Notes under the pieces: model-generated
The model's input: the letters and a program-made list of their open reading frames with translations, nothing else
Databases searched by the model: none
What the model was told of the DNA's origin: nothing
Made by a program: the position numbers and the translations under genes
Shown: positions 26,470 to 40,700 of the stretch, one piece after another
Layout of the letters: each line of letters begins with the position of its first letter
Numbering within the stretch: position 1 is the stretch's first letter
Source: Gordius sp. MW1
Lineage: Eukaryota; Nematomorpha; Gordioida; Gordea; Gordiidae
NCBI GenBank assembly: GCA_964036665.1
Contig: OZ038530.1
Coordinates: 496,001-560,000 of the forward strand
Direction: 5' to 3'
DNA length: 64,000 nt

Positions 26470-26484
26470 CTGAAAGAAACCCTG
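26470..26484 (-). repeat. hAT copy 1, right terminal inverted repeat
   Basis: CTGAAAGAAACCCTG on the + strand. Just inside lie ccgggggggta-type G runs and a C7 run, mirrored in part at the left end. The flanking satellite starts caacgggcggac in all three copies. Confidence 0.9.
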
Positions 26485-28766
26485 CAACGGGCGGACAACG
26501 GACGGACAACGGACGGACAACGGACATACAACGGGCGGACAACGTGCGGACAACGGAAGGACAACGGGCGGACAACGGACGGACAACGGAAGGACATCAG
26601 ACGGACAACGGACGGACAACGGAAGGACAACAAAAGGACATCAGACGGACAACGAACGGACAACGAACGGAAAACGAACGGACAACGAACGGACAACGAA
26701 CGGACAACGGACAGACAACAAAAGGACATCAGACGGACAACGGACGTACAACGAACGGACAACGGCCGGACAACGGACGGACAACGAACGGACAACGAAC
26801 GGACAACGGAAGGACAACGGAAGGACAACGGACGGACAACGGGCGGACTACGGAAGGACAACGGGCGGACAACAAAAGGACATCAGACGGACAACGGATG
26901 GACAACGAACGGACAACGGACGGACAACGGACGGACAACGGGCGGACAACAAAAGGACATCAGACGGACAACGGACGGACAACGGGCGGACAAAGGACGG
27001 ACAACGGACGGACAACGGACATAGGGCGGACAACGTGCGGACAACGGAAGGACAACGGGCGGACAACGGACGGACAACGGAAGGACATCAGACGGACAAC
27101 GGAAGGACATCAGACGGACAACGGACGGACAACGGAAGGACAACAAAAGGACAACGAACGGACAACGAACGGACAACGAACGGACAACGAACGGACAACG
27201 GACGGACAACAAAAGGACATCAGACGGACAAGGGACGGACAACGAACGGACAACGGACGGACAACGGACGGACAACGGGCGGACAACGAACGGACAACGA
27301 ACGGACAACGGACGGACAACGGACGGACAACGGAAGGACAACGGACGGACAACGGAAGGACAACGGGCGGACAACGGGCGGACAACGGACGGACAACGAA
27401 CGAACAACGAACGGACAACGAACGGACAACGGACAGACAACAAAAGGACATCTGACGGACAACGGAAGGACAACGGACGGACAACGGACGGACAACGGAC
27501 GGACAACGGAAGGACAACGGGCGGACAACGGACGGACAACGGACGGACAACGGAAGGACATCAGACGGACAACGGACGGACAACGGAAGGACAACGGGCG
27601 GACAACGGGCGCACAACGGACGGACAACGGAAGGACATCAGACGGACAAGGGACGGACAACGGATGGACAACGGAAGGACATCAGACGGACAACGGACGG
27701 ACAACGGAAGGACAACAAAAGGACATCAGACGGACAACGGACGGACAACAAAAGGACATCAGACGGACAACGGACGGACAACGGAAGGACAACGGACGGA
27801 CAACGGACGGACAACGAACGGACAACGGACGGACAACGGACGGACAACGGAAGGACAACGGACGGACAACGGAAGGACAACGGGCGGACAACGGGCGGAC
27901 AACGGACGGACAACGAACGAACAACGAACGGACAACGAACGGACAACGGACAGACAACAAAAGGACATCTGACGGACAACGGAAGGACAACGGACGGACA
28001 ACGGACGGACAACGGACGGACAACGGACGGACAACGGAAGGACAACGGGCGGACAACGGACGGACAACGGACGGACAACGGAAGGACATCAGACGGACAA
28101 CGGACGGACAACGGAAGGACAACGGGCGGACAACGGGCGCACAACGGACGGACAACGGAAGGACATCAGACGGACAAGGGACGGACAACGGATGGACAAC
28201 GGAAGGACATCAGACGGACAACGGACGGACAACGGAAGGACAACAAAAGGACATCAGACGGACAACGGACGGACAACAAAAGGACATCAGACGGACAACG
28301 GACGGACAACGGAAGGACAACGGACGGACAACGGAAGGACAACGGAAGGACAACGGGCGGACAACGAACGGACAACGAACGGACAACGGACGGACAACGG
28401 ACGGACAACGGAAGGACAACGGACGGACAACGGAAGGACAACGGGCGGACAACGGGCGGACAACGGACGGACAACGAACGGACAACGAACGGACAACGAA
28501 CGGACAACGGACAGACAACAAAAGGACATCTGACGGACAACGGAAGGACAACGGACGGACAACGGACGGACAACGGAAGGACAACGGGCGGACAACGGAC
28601 GGACAACGGACGGACAACGGAAGGACATCAGACGGACAACGGACGGACAACGGAAGGACAACGGAAGGACAACGGAAGGACAACGAACGGACAACGAACG
28701 GACAACGGACGGACAACGGACGGACAACAGACGGACAACGGGCGGACAACGGACGGACAACGGACG
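26485..28766 (+). repeat. 11-bp satellite array, segment 7, with a 528-bp higher-order repeat
   Basis: Starts with three identical units and the rare units atacaacgggc and ggacaacgtgc, a block also found after the other hAT copies. Around 27.11-28.19 kb a 528-bp (48-unit) block is repeated in tandem (27110-27616 matches 27638-28144), marked by the rare gggcgcacaacgg at about 27608 and 28137. The rare 'cggacatagggcgg' occurs near 27018 (also about 30601 and 57296). Confidence 0.97.
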
Positions 28767-29233
28767 TAGCCAGCGGACGGCCAAAAAGTCATATTATCAA
28801 CAGAATACTCTCACGGATTCAAACTTGTTGCCTCCTGACGGACAACGGACGGTCCGTCGTCCCTCCGTTGTCCGTCCGTCCTCCGTCCGTCCTCCCTCCG
28901 TCGTCTCTCCGTCGTCCGTCCGTCGTCCCTCTGTCGTCCCTCCGTCGTCCCTCCGTGCTATGCAATTTATTAAATTTTTTTATCAAAAAATATTTTTTTC
29001 GACCTCAAAATTTTTTCAATTTTTTTGTAACACCATATAGGCCTCATGAAAATTTTCGATATCAGAGGTGAATTCCGACAAAAAAAATTTTTTCGACTTG
29101 AAAATTTTTTAAATTTTTTTGTTCAACCATATAGGCTTCGTGAAAATTTCAGCGGACGGCTAAAAAGTCATATTATCAATGTTATTAACAAGAACAGAAT
29201 ACTCTCCGGGATTCAAACTTGTAGCCTCCTGAT
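28767..29233. repeat. Composite spacer 6 (467-bp class)
   Basis: Inverted satellite 28852-28956, AT core 28957-29150, right module 29151-29232. Its partner in the 30-kb duplication, spacer 12, belongs to the 456-bp class, so the inverted block differs by one unit. Confidence 0.93.
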
Positions 29234-29861
29234 GGACAACGGACGGACAACGGAAGGACATCAGACGGACAAGGGACGGACAACGGACGGACAACGGAAG
29301 GACATCAGACGGACAACGGACGGACAACGGAAGGACATCAGATGGACAAGGGACGGACAACGGATGGACAACGGAAGGACATCAGACGGACAACGGACGG
29401 ACAACGGAAGGACAACAAAAGGACATCAGACGGACAACGGACGGACAACAAAAGGACATCAGACGGACAACGGACGGACAACGGACGGACAACGGAAGGA
29501 CAACGGACGGACAACGGAAGGACAACGGGCGGACAACGGGCGGACAACGGACGGACAACGAACGGACAACGAACGGACAACGGACAGACAACAAAAGGAC
29601 ATCTGACGGACAACGGAAGGACAACGGACGGACAACGGACGGACAACGGACGGACAACGGACGGACAACGGAAGGACAACGGGCGGACAACGGACGGACA
29701 ACGGACGGACAACGGAAGGACATCAGACGGACAACGGACGGACAACGGAAGGACAACGGAAGGACAACGGAAGGACAACGAACGGACAACGAACGGACAA
29801 CGGACGGACAACGGACGGACAACAGACGGACAACGGGCGGACAACGGACGGACAACGGACG
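29234..29861 (+). repeat. 11-bp satellite array, segment 8
   Basis: Only 628 bp between two spacers. About 29338-29861 recurs 1443 bp to the right at the end of segment 9, so spacers 6-8 look like products of tandem duplication of a spacer plus a short array. Confidence 0.96.
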
Positions 29862-30328
29862 TAGCCAGCGGACGGCCAAAAAGTCATATTATCAACAGAA
29901 TACTCTCACGGATTCAAACTTGTTGCCTCCTGACGGACAACGGACGGTCCGTCGTCCCTCCGTTGTCCGTCCGTCCTCCGTCCGTCCTCCCTCCGTCGTC
30001 TCTCCGTCGTCCGTCCGTCGTCCCTCTGTCGTCCCTCCGTCGTCCCTCCGTGCTATGCAATTTATTAAATTTTTTTATCAAAAAATATTTTTTTCGACCT
30101 CAAAATTTTTTCAATTTTTTTGTAACACCATATAGGCCTCATGAAAATTTTCGATATCAGAGGTGAATTCCGACAAAAAAAATTTTTTCGACTTGAAAAT
30201 TTTTTAAATTTTTTTGTTCAACCATATAGGCTTCGTGAAAATTTCAGCGGACGGCTAAAAAGTCATATTATCAATGTTATTAACAAGAACAGAATACTCT
30301 CCGGGATTCAAACTTGTAGCCTCCTGAT
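29862..30328. repeat. Composite spacer 7 (467-bp class)
   Basis: Inverted satellite 29947-30051, AT core 30052-30245, right module 30246-30327. Confidence 0.93.
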
Positions 30329-31304
30329 GGACAACGGACGGACAACGGAAGGACATCAGACGGACAAGGGACGGACAACGGACGGACAACGGAAGGACAT
30401 CAGACGGACAACGGACGGACAACGGAAGGACATCAGATGGACAAGGGACGGACAACGGATGGACAACGGAAGGACATCAGACGGACAACGGACGGACAAC
30501 GGAAGGACAACAAAAGGACATCAGACGGACAAAGGACGGACAACAAAAGGACATCAGACGGACAACGGACGGACAACGGAAGGACAACGGACGGACAACG
30601 GACATAGGGCGGACAACGTGCGGACAACGGAAGGACAACGGGCGGACAACGGACGGACAACGGAAGGACATCAGACGGACAACGGACGGACAACGGAAGG
30701 ACAACAAAAGGACATCAGACGGACAACGAACGGACAACGAAAGGACAACGAACGGACAACGAACGGACAACGAACGGACAACGAACGGACAACGGACGGA
30801 CAACAAAAGGACATCAGACGGACAAGGGACGGACAACGAACGGACAACGGAAGGACAACAAAAGGACATCAGACGGACAACGGACGGACAACAAAAGGAC
30901 ATCAGACGGACAACGGACGGACAACGGACGGACAACGGAAGGACAACGGACGGACAACGGAAGGACAACGGGCGGACAACGGGCGGACAACGGACGGACA
31001 ACGAACGGACAACGAACGGACAACGGACAGACAACAAAAGGACATCTGACGGACAACGGAAGGACAACGGACGGACAACGGACGGACAACGGACGGACAA
31101 CGGACGGACAACGGAAGGACAACGGGCGGACAACGGACGGACAACGGACGGACAACGGAAGGACATCAGACGGACAACGGACGGACAACGGAAGGACAAC
31201 GGAAGGACAACGGAAGGACAACGAACGGACAACGAACGGACAACGGACGGACAACGGACGGACAACAGACGGACAACGGGCGGACAACGGACGGACAACG
31301 GACG
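30329..31304 (+). repeat. 11-bp satellite array, segment 9
   Basis: 976 bp. It combines the usual post-spacer block, a piece with the rare cggacatagggcggacaacgtgcgg marks otherwise found next to hAT copies 1 and 2, and an end that matches segment 8. A hAT-adjacent block is thus present here without a hAT element. Confidence 0.96.
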
Positions 31305-31771
31305 TAGCCAGCGGACGGCCAAAAAGTCATATTATCAACAGAATACTCTCACGGATTCAAACTTGTTGCCTCCTGACGGACAACGGACGGTCCGTCGTCC
31401 CTCCGTTGTCCGTCCGTCCTCCGTCCGTCCTCCCTCCGTCGTCTCTCCGTCGTCCGTCCGTCGTCCCTCTGTCGTCCCTCCGTCGTCCCTCCGTGCTATG
31501 CAATTTATTAAATTTTTTTATCAAAAAATATTTTTTTCGACCTCAAAATTTTTTCAATTTTTTTGTAACACCATATAGGCCTCATGAAAATTTTCGATAT
31601 CAGAGGTGAATTCCGACAAAAAAAATTTTTTCGACTTGAAAATTTTTTAAATTTTTTTGTTCAACCATATAGGCTTCGTGAAAATTTCAGCGGACGGCTA
31701 AAAAGTCATATTATCAATGTTATTAACAAGAACAGAATACTCTCCGGGATTCAAACTTGTAGCCTCCTGAT
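31305..31771. repeat. Composite spacer 8 (467-bp class)
   Basis: Inverted satellite 31390-31494, AT core 31495-31688, right module 31689-31770. Confidence 0.93.
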
Positions 31772-34302
31772 GGACAACGGACGGACAACGGAAGGACATC
31801 AGACGGACAAGGGACGGACAACGGACGGACAACGGAAGGACATCAGACGGACAACGGACGGACAACGGAAGGACATCAGATGGACAAGGGACGGACAACG
31901 GATGGACAACGGAAGGACATCAGACGGACAACGGACGGACAACGGAAGGACAACAAAAGGACATCAGACGGACAACGGACGGACAACAAAAGGACATCAG
32001 ACGGACAACGGACGGACAACGGAAGGACAACGGACGGACAACGGAAGGACAACGGAAGGACAACGGGCGGACAACGAACGGACAACGAACGGACAACGGA
32101 CGGACAACGGAAGGACAACAGACGGACAACGGACGGACAACGGAAGGACAACAAAAGGACATCAGACGGACAACGGACGGACAACAAAAGGACATCAGAC
32201 GGACAACGGACGGACAACGGACGGACAACGGAAGGACAACGGACGGACAACGGAAGGACAACGGGCGGACAACGGGCGGACAACGGACGGACAACGAACG
32301 GACAACGAACGGACAACGAACGGACAACGGACAGACAACAAAAGGACATCTGACGGACAACGGAAGGACAACGGACGGACAACGGACGGACAACGGACGG
32401 ACAACGGACGGACAACAGAAGGACAACGGGCGGACAACGGACGGACAACGGACGGACAACGGAAGGACATCAGACGGACAACGGACGGACAACGGAAGGA
32501 CAACGGAAGGACAACGGAAGGACAACGAACGGACAACGAACGGACAACGGAAGGACAACGGACGGACAACGGACGGACAACGGAAGGACATTAGACGGAC
32601 AAGGGACGGACAACGGACGGACAACGGAAGGACATCAGACGGACAACGGACGGACAACGGAAGGACATCAGACGGACAAGGGACGGACAACGGATGGACA
32701 ACGGAAGGACATCAGACGGACAACGGAAGGACAACGGACGGACAACGGACGGACAACGGAAGGACAACGGGCGGACAACGGACGGACAACGGAAGGACAT
32801 CAGACGGACAACGAACGGACAACGGAAGGACAACAAAAGGACATCAGACGGACAAGGGACGGACAACGAACGGACAACGGACGGACAACGGACGGACAAC
32901 AAAAGGACAACGGAAGGACAACGGAAGGACAACGGACGGACAACGGAAGGACAACGGGCGGACAACGGACGGACAACGGAAGGACATCAGACGGACAACG
33001 AACGGACAACGAACGGACAACGGACGGACAACAAAAGGACATCAGACGCACAAGGGACGGACAACGAACGGACAACGGACGGACAACGGACGGACAACAA
33101 AAGGACATCAGACGGACAACGGACGGACAACGGAAGGACAACGGAAGGACATCAGACGGACAACGGACGGACAACGGAAGGACAACGGACGGACAACGGA
33201 CGGACAACGGAAGGACAACGGAAGGACAACGGACGGACAACGGACGGACAACAAAAGGACATCAGACGGACAACGGAAGGACAACGAACGGACAACGGAA
33301 GGACAACGGAAGGACAACGGACGGACAACGGACGGACAACGGAAGGACAACGGGCGGACAACGGACGGACAACGGACGGACAACGGACGGACAACGGAAG
33401 GACATCAGAGGGACAACGGACGGACAACGGAAGGACAACGGGCGGACAACGGGCGGACAACGGACGGACAACGGAAGGACATCAGACGGACAACGGACGG
33501 ACAACGGAAGGACAACGGAAGGACAACGGGCGGACAACGGACGGACAACGGGCGGACAACGGACGGACAACGGAAGGACATCAGACGGACAACGAACGGA
33601 CAACGGAAGGACAACAAAAGGACATCAGACGGACAAGGGACGGACAACGAACGGACAACGGACGGACAACGGACGGACAACAAAAGGACAACGGAAGGAC
33701 AACGGAAGGACAACGGAAGGACAACGGACGGACAACGGACGGACAACGGAAGGACAACGGAAGGACAACGGACGGACAACGGACGGACAACAAAAGGACA
33801 TCAGACGGACAACGGAAGGACAACGGACGGACAACGGACGGACAACGGACGGACAACGGACGGACAACGGACGGACAACGGGCGGACAACGGGCGGACAA
33901 CGGAAGGACAACGGGCGGACAACGGACGGACAACGGACGGACAACAAAAGGACATCAGACGGACAACGGAAGGACAACGGACGGACAACGGACGGACAAC
34001 GGGCGGACAATGGGCGGACAACAAAAGGACATCTGACGGACAACGGACGGACAACGGACGGACAACGGGCGGACAAATGACGGACAACGGAAGGACAACA
34101 AAAGGACATCAGACGGACAACGGACGGACAACAAAAGGACATCAGACGGACAACGGAAGGACATCAGACGGACAAGGGACGGACAACGGAAGGACAACGG
34201 AAGGACAACGGAAGGACAACGAACGGACAACGAACGGACAACGGACGGACAACGGACGGACAACAGACGGACAACGGGCGGACAACGGACGGACAACGGA
34301 CG
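31772..34302 (+). repeat. 11-bp satellite array, segment 10
   Basis: 2.5 kb. Its middle (from about 32590) matches segment 3 from about 13730 (offset 18,861) and the stretch from about 41.2 kb. A rare ggacattagac unit (about 32588) marks the start of that shared block in each place, and agacgcacaaggg (about 33046) is another shared mark. Confidence 0.97.
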
Positions 34303-34758
34303 TAGCCAGCGGACGGCCAAAAAGTCATATTATCAACAGAATACTCTCACGGATTCAAACTTGTTGCCTCCTGACGGACAACGGACGGTCCGTCGTCCCT
34401 CCGTTGTCCGTCCGTCCTCCCTCCGTCGTCTCTCCGTCGTCCGTCCGTCGTCCCTCTGTCGTCCCTCCGTCGTCCCTCCGTGCTATGCAATTTATTAAAT
34501 TTTTTTATCAAAAAATATTTTTTTCGACCTCAAAATTTTTTCAATTTTTTTGTAACACCATATAGGCCTCATGAAAATTTTCGATATCAGAGGTGAATTC
34601 CGACAAAAAAAATTTTTTCGACTTGAAAATTTTTTAAATTTTTTTGTTCAACCATATAGGCTTCGTGAAAATTTCAGCGGACGGCTAAAAAGTCATATTA
34701 TCAATGTTATTAACAAGAACAGAATACTCTCCGGGATTCAAACTTGTAGCCTCCTGAT
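34303..34758. repeat. Composite spacer 9 (456-bp class)
   Basis: Inverted satellite 34388-34481, AT core 34482-34675, right module 34676-34757. It starts the 8,586-bp repeat whose second copy starts with spacer 10. Confidence 0.93.
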
Positions 34759-37700
34759 GGACAACGGACGGACAACGGAAGGACATCAGACGGACAAGGG
34801 ACGGACAACGGACGGACAACGGAAGGACATCAGACGGACAACGGACGGACAACGGAAGGACATCAGATGGACAAGGGACGGACAACGGATGGACAACGGA
34901 AGGACATCAGACGGACAACGGACGGACAACGGAAGGACAACAAAAGGACATCAGACGGACAACGGACGGACAACAAAAGGACATCAGACGGACAACGGAC
35001 GGACAACGGAAGGACAACGGACGGACAACGGAAGGACAACGGAAGGACAACGGGCGGACAACGAACGGACAACGAACGGACAACGGACGGACAACGGAAG
35101 GACAACGGACGGACAACGGAAGGACAACGGAAGGACAACGGACGGACAACAAAAGGACATCAGACGGACAAGGGACGGACAAAGAACGGACAACGGACGG
35201 ACAACGGACGGACAACAAAAGGACATCAGACGGACAACGGACGGACAACGGAAGGACAACAAAAGGACAACGGAAGGACATCAGACGGACAACGAACGGA
35301 CAACGGACGGACAACAAAATGACATCAGACGGACAAAGAACGGACAACGGACGGACAACGGACGGACAACAAAAGGACATCAGACGGACAACGGACGGAC
35401 AACGGAAGGACAACAAAAGGACAACGGAAGGACATCAGACGGACAACGAACGGACAACGGACGGACAACAAAATGACATCAGACGGACAACGGACGGACA
35501 ACGGAAGGACATCAGAGGGACAACGGACGGACAACGGAAGGACAACGGGCGGACAACGGACGGACAACGGACGGACAACGGAAGGACATCAGACGGACAA
35601 CGGACGGACAACGGAAGGACAACGGAAGGACAACGGGCGGACAACGGACGGACAACGGACGGACAACGGAAGGACATCAGACGGACAAGGGACGGACAAC
35701 GGACGGACAACAAAAGGACATCAGACGGACAAGGGACGGACAAAGAACGGACAACGGACGGACAACGGACGGACAACAAAAGGACATCAGACGGACAACG
35801 GACGGACAACGGAAGGACAACAAAAGGACAACGGAAGGACATCAGACGGACAACGAACGGACAACGGACGGACAACAAAATGACATCAGACGGACAACGG
35901 ACGGACAACGGAAGGACATCAGAGGGACAACGGACGGACAACGGAAGGACAACGGGCGGACAACGGACGGACAACGGACGGACAACGGAAGGACATCAGA
36001 CGGACAACGGACGGACAACGGAAGGACAACGGAAGGACAACGGGCGGACAACGGACGGACAACGGACGGACAACGGAAGGACATCAGACGGACAAGGGAC
36101 GGACAACGGACGGACAACGGAAGGACATCAGACGGACAACGGACGGACAACGGAAGGACATCAGACGGACAAGGGACGGACAACGGATGGACAACGGAAG
36201 GACATCAGACGGACAACGGACGGACAACGGAAGGACAACGGACGGACAACGGACGGACAACGGAAGGACAACGGACGGACAACAAAAGGACATCAGACGG
36301 ACAACGGAAGGACAACGGACATACAACGAATGGACAACGGACGGACAACGGACGGACAACAGGCGGACTTCAGACGGACAACGGAAGGACAACGGACGGA
36401 CAACGGACGGACAACAAAAGGACATCAGACGGACAACGGAAGGACAACGGACGGACAACGGGCGGACAACGGACGGACAACGGAAGGACATCAGACGGAC
36501 AACGAACGGACAACAGGCGGACTTCAGACAGACAACGGAAGGACAACGGACGGACAACGAACGGACAACGAACGGACAACGAACGGACAACGGACAGACA
36601 ACAAAAGGACAACGGACGGACAACGGACGGACAACAAAAGGACATCAGACGGACAAGGGACGGACAAAGAACGGACAACGGACGGACAACGGACGGACAA
36701 CAAAAGGACATCAGACGGACAACGGACGGACAACGGAAGGACAACGGAAGGACAACGGAAGGACAACGGAAGGACAACGGAAGGACAACGGACGGACAAC
36801 GGAAGGACAACGGAAGGACAACGGAAGGACAACGGAAGGACAACGGACGGACAACGGAAGGACAACGGAAGGACAACGGAAGGACAACGGGCGGACAACG
36901 AACGGACAACGGACAGACAACAAAAGGACATCTGACGGACAACGGAAGGACAACGGACGGACAACGGACGGACAACGGAAGGACAACGGAAGGACAACGG
37001 GCGGACAACGGACGGACAACGAACGGACAACGAACGGACAACGAACGGACAACGGACAGACAACAAAAGGACATCAGACGGACAAGGGACGGACAACGGA
37101 CGGACAACGGAAGGACATCAGACGGACAACGGACGGACAACGGAAGGACATCAGACGGACAAGGGACGGACAACGGACGGACAACAGGCGGACTTCAGAC
37201 AGACAACGGAAGGACAACGGACGGACAACGAACGGACAACGAACGGACAACGAACGGACAACGGACAGACAACAAAAGGACAACGGACGGACAACAAAAG
37301 GACATCAGACGGACAAGGGACGGACAAAGAACGGACAACGGACGGACAACGGACGGACAACAAAAGGACATCAGACGGACAACGGACGGACAACGGAAGG
37401 ACAACAAAAGGACAACGGAAGGACATCAGACGGACAACGAACGGACAACGGACGGACAACAAAATGACATCAGACGGACAACGGACGGACAACAAAAGGA
37501 CATCAGACGGACAACGGACGGACAACGGAAGGACAACGGACGGACAACGGAAGGACAACGGAAGGACAACGGACGGACAACGGAAGGACAACGGACATAC
37601 AACGAATGGACAACGGACGGACAACGGACGGACAACAGGCGGACTTCAGACGGACAACGGAAGGACAACGAACGGACAACGGACGGACAACAAAAGGACA

Positions 37701-40700
37701 TCAGACGGACAACGGAAGGACAACGGACGGACAACGGGCGGACAACGGACGGACAACGGAAGGACATCAGACGGACAACGAACGGACAACGGACGGACAA
37801 CAAAATGACATCAGACGGACAACGGACGGACAACGGAAGGACAACGGAAGGACAACGGACGGACAACGGACGGACAACGGACGGACAACGAACGGACAAC
37901 GAACGGACAACAAAAGGACATCAGACGGACAACGGACGGACAACGGAAGGACAACGGACGGACAACGGAAGGACAACGGAAGGACAACGGAAGGACAACG
38001 GGCGGACAACGAACGGACAACGGACGGACAACGGAAGGACATCAGAGGGACAACGGACGGACAACGGACGGACAACGAACGGACAACGGACGGACAACGG
38101 ACGGACAACGGAAGGACAACAAAAGGACATCAGACGGACAACGGACGGACAACGGACGGACAACGGAAGGACAACGGACGGACAACGGAAGGACAACGGA
38201 AGGACAACGGAAGGACAACGGAAGGACAACGGACGGACAACGGACGGACAACGGAAGGACAACGGACGGACAACGGATGGACATCAGACGGACAACGGAC
38301 GGACAACGGACGGACAACGGAAGGACAACGGAAGGACAACGGACGGACAACGGACGGACAACGGAAGGACATCAGACGGACAACGGACGGACAACGGAAG
38401 GACAACGGACGGACAACGGAAGGACATCAGACGGACAACGGAGGGACAACGGACGGACAACGGAAGGACAACGGGCGGACAACGGACGGACAACGGACGG
38501 ACAACGGAAGGACATCAGACGGACAACGGACGGACAACGGAAGGACAACGAACGGACAACGGACAGACAACAAAAGGACATCAGACGGACAACGGACGGA
38601 CAACAGGCGGACTTCAGACGGACAACGGAAGGACAACGGACGGACAACGAACGGACAACGAACGGACAACGAACGGACAACGGACAGACAACAAAAGGAC
38701 AACGGACGGACAACGGACGGACAACAAAAGGACATCAGACGGACAAGGGACGGACAAAGAACGGACAACGGACGGACAACGGACGGACAACAAAAGGACA
38801 TCAGACGGACAACGGGCGGACAACGGACGGACAACGGACGGACAACGGAAGGACAACGGAAGGACAGAGGGCGGACAACGGACGGACAACGGAAGGACAT
38901 CAGACGGACAACGAACGGACAACGGAAGGACAACAAAAGGACATCAGACGGACAACGAACGGACAACGAACGGACAACGAACGGACAACGGACGGACAAC
39001 AAAAGGACATCAGACGGACAAGGGACGGACAACAAACGGACAACGGACGGACAACGGACGGACAACAAAAGGACATCAGACGGACAACGGACGGACAACG
39101 GAAGGACAACGGACGGACAACGGAAGGACAACGGACGGACAACGGACGGACAACGGAAGGACAACGGAAGGACAACGGGCGGACAACGGACGGACAACGG
39201 AAGGACATCAGACGGACAACGAACGGACAACGGAAGGACAACAAAAGGACATCAGACGGACAACGAACGGACAACGAACGGACAACGAACGGACAACGGA
39301 CGGACAACAAAAGGACATCAGACGGACAAGGGACGGACAACGAACGGACAACGGACGGACAACGGACGGACAACAAAAGGACATCAGACGGACAACGGAC
39401 GGACAACGGAAGGACAACGGACGGACAACGGAAGGACAACGGACGGACAACGGACGGACAACGGACGGACAACGGAAGGACAACGGAAGGACAACGGGCG
39501 GACAACGGACGGACAACGAACGGACAACGAACGGACAACGAACGGACAACGGACAGACAACAAAAGGACATCAGACGGACAACGGACGGACAACAGGCGG
39601 ACTTCAGACGGACAACGGAAGGACAACGGACGGACAACGAACGGACAACGAACGGACAACGAACGGACAACGGACAGACAACAAAAGGACAACGGACGGA
39701 CAACGGACGGACAACAAAAGGACATCAGACGGACAAGGGACGGACAAAGAACGGACAACGGACGGACAACGGACGGACAACAAAAGGACATCAGACGGAC
39801 AACGGGCGGACAACGGACGGACAACGGACGGACAACGGAAGGACAACGGAAGGACAACGGGCGGACAACGGACGGACAACGGAAGGACATCAGACGGACA
39901 ACGAACGGACAACGGAAGGACAACAAAAGGACATCAGACGGACAACGAACGGACAACGAACGGACAACGAACGGACAACGGACGGACAACAAAAGGACAT
40001 CAGACGGACAAGGGACGGACAACGAACGGACAACGGACGGACAACGGACGGACAACAAAAGGACATCAGACGGACAACGGACGGACAACGGAAGGACAAC
40101 GGACGGACAACGGAAGGACAACGGACGGACAACGGACGGACAACGGACGGACAACGGGCGGACAAGGGACGGACAACGGATGGACAACGGAAGGACATCA
40201 GATGGACAACGGACGGACAACGGAAGGACAACAAAAGGACATCAGACGGACAACGGACGGACAACAAAAGGACATCAGACGGACAACGGACGGACAACGG
40301 AAGGACAACGGACGGACAACGGAAGGACAACGGAAGGACAACGGACGGACAACGGAAGGACAACGGACATACAACGAATGGACAACGGACGGACAACGGA
40401 CGGACAACAGGCGGACTTCAGACGGACAACGGAAGGACAACGGACGGACAACGGACGGACAACAAAAGGACATCAGACGGACAACGGAAGGACAACGGAC
40501 GGACAACGGGCGGACAACGGACGGACAACGGAAGGACATCAGACGGACAACGAACGGACAACGGACGGACAACAAAATGACATCAGACGGACAACGGACG
40601 GACAACGGAAGGACAACGGAAGGACAACGGAAGGACAACGGAAGGACAACGGACGGACAACAGACGGACAACGGAAGGACAACGGAAGGACAACGGAAGG

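Larger units (their letters stand above)
25058..26484 (-). mobile_element. Non-autonomous hAT-like DNA transposon, copy 1
   Basis: A 1427-bp AT-rich insertion in the satellite, bounded by the perfect 15-bp inverted repeat CAGGGTTTCTTTCAG (25058-25072 and 26470-26484). Looser similarity continues inward to the first run of G. The CAGGG terminus and the minus-strand remains of a hAT transposase (N-terminus at 26047, C-terminus ending at 25252) place it in the hAT superfamily. The RNase H-like catalytic core is absent, so it is an internal deletion derivative that would need transposase from elsewhere. The region 26048-26469 would be its 5' leader; no gene or clear promoter is seen there. Both ends carry runs of 7-9 G. 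Confidence 0.88.

Noticed and set aside
26400-26470. G-quadruplex at the transposon end
   Set aside because: Long G runs exist, but only two lie close together on the + strand, and a nearby C7 run would rather form a hairpin. The pattern is not a clear four-run motif.
25058-26484. Autonomous transposon
   Set aside because: At 1.43 kb with only 78- and 55-codon remnants, it has no room for a hAT catalytic domain.
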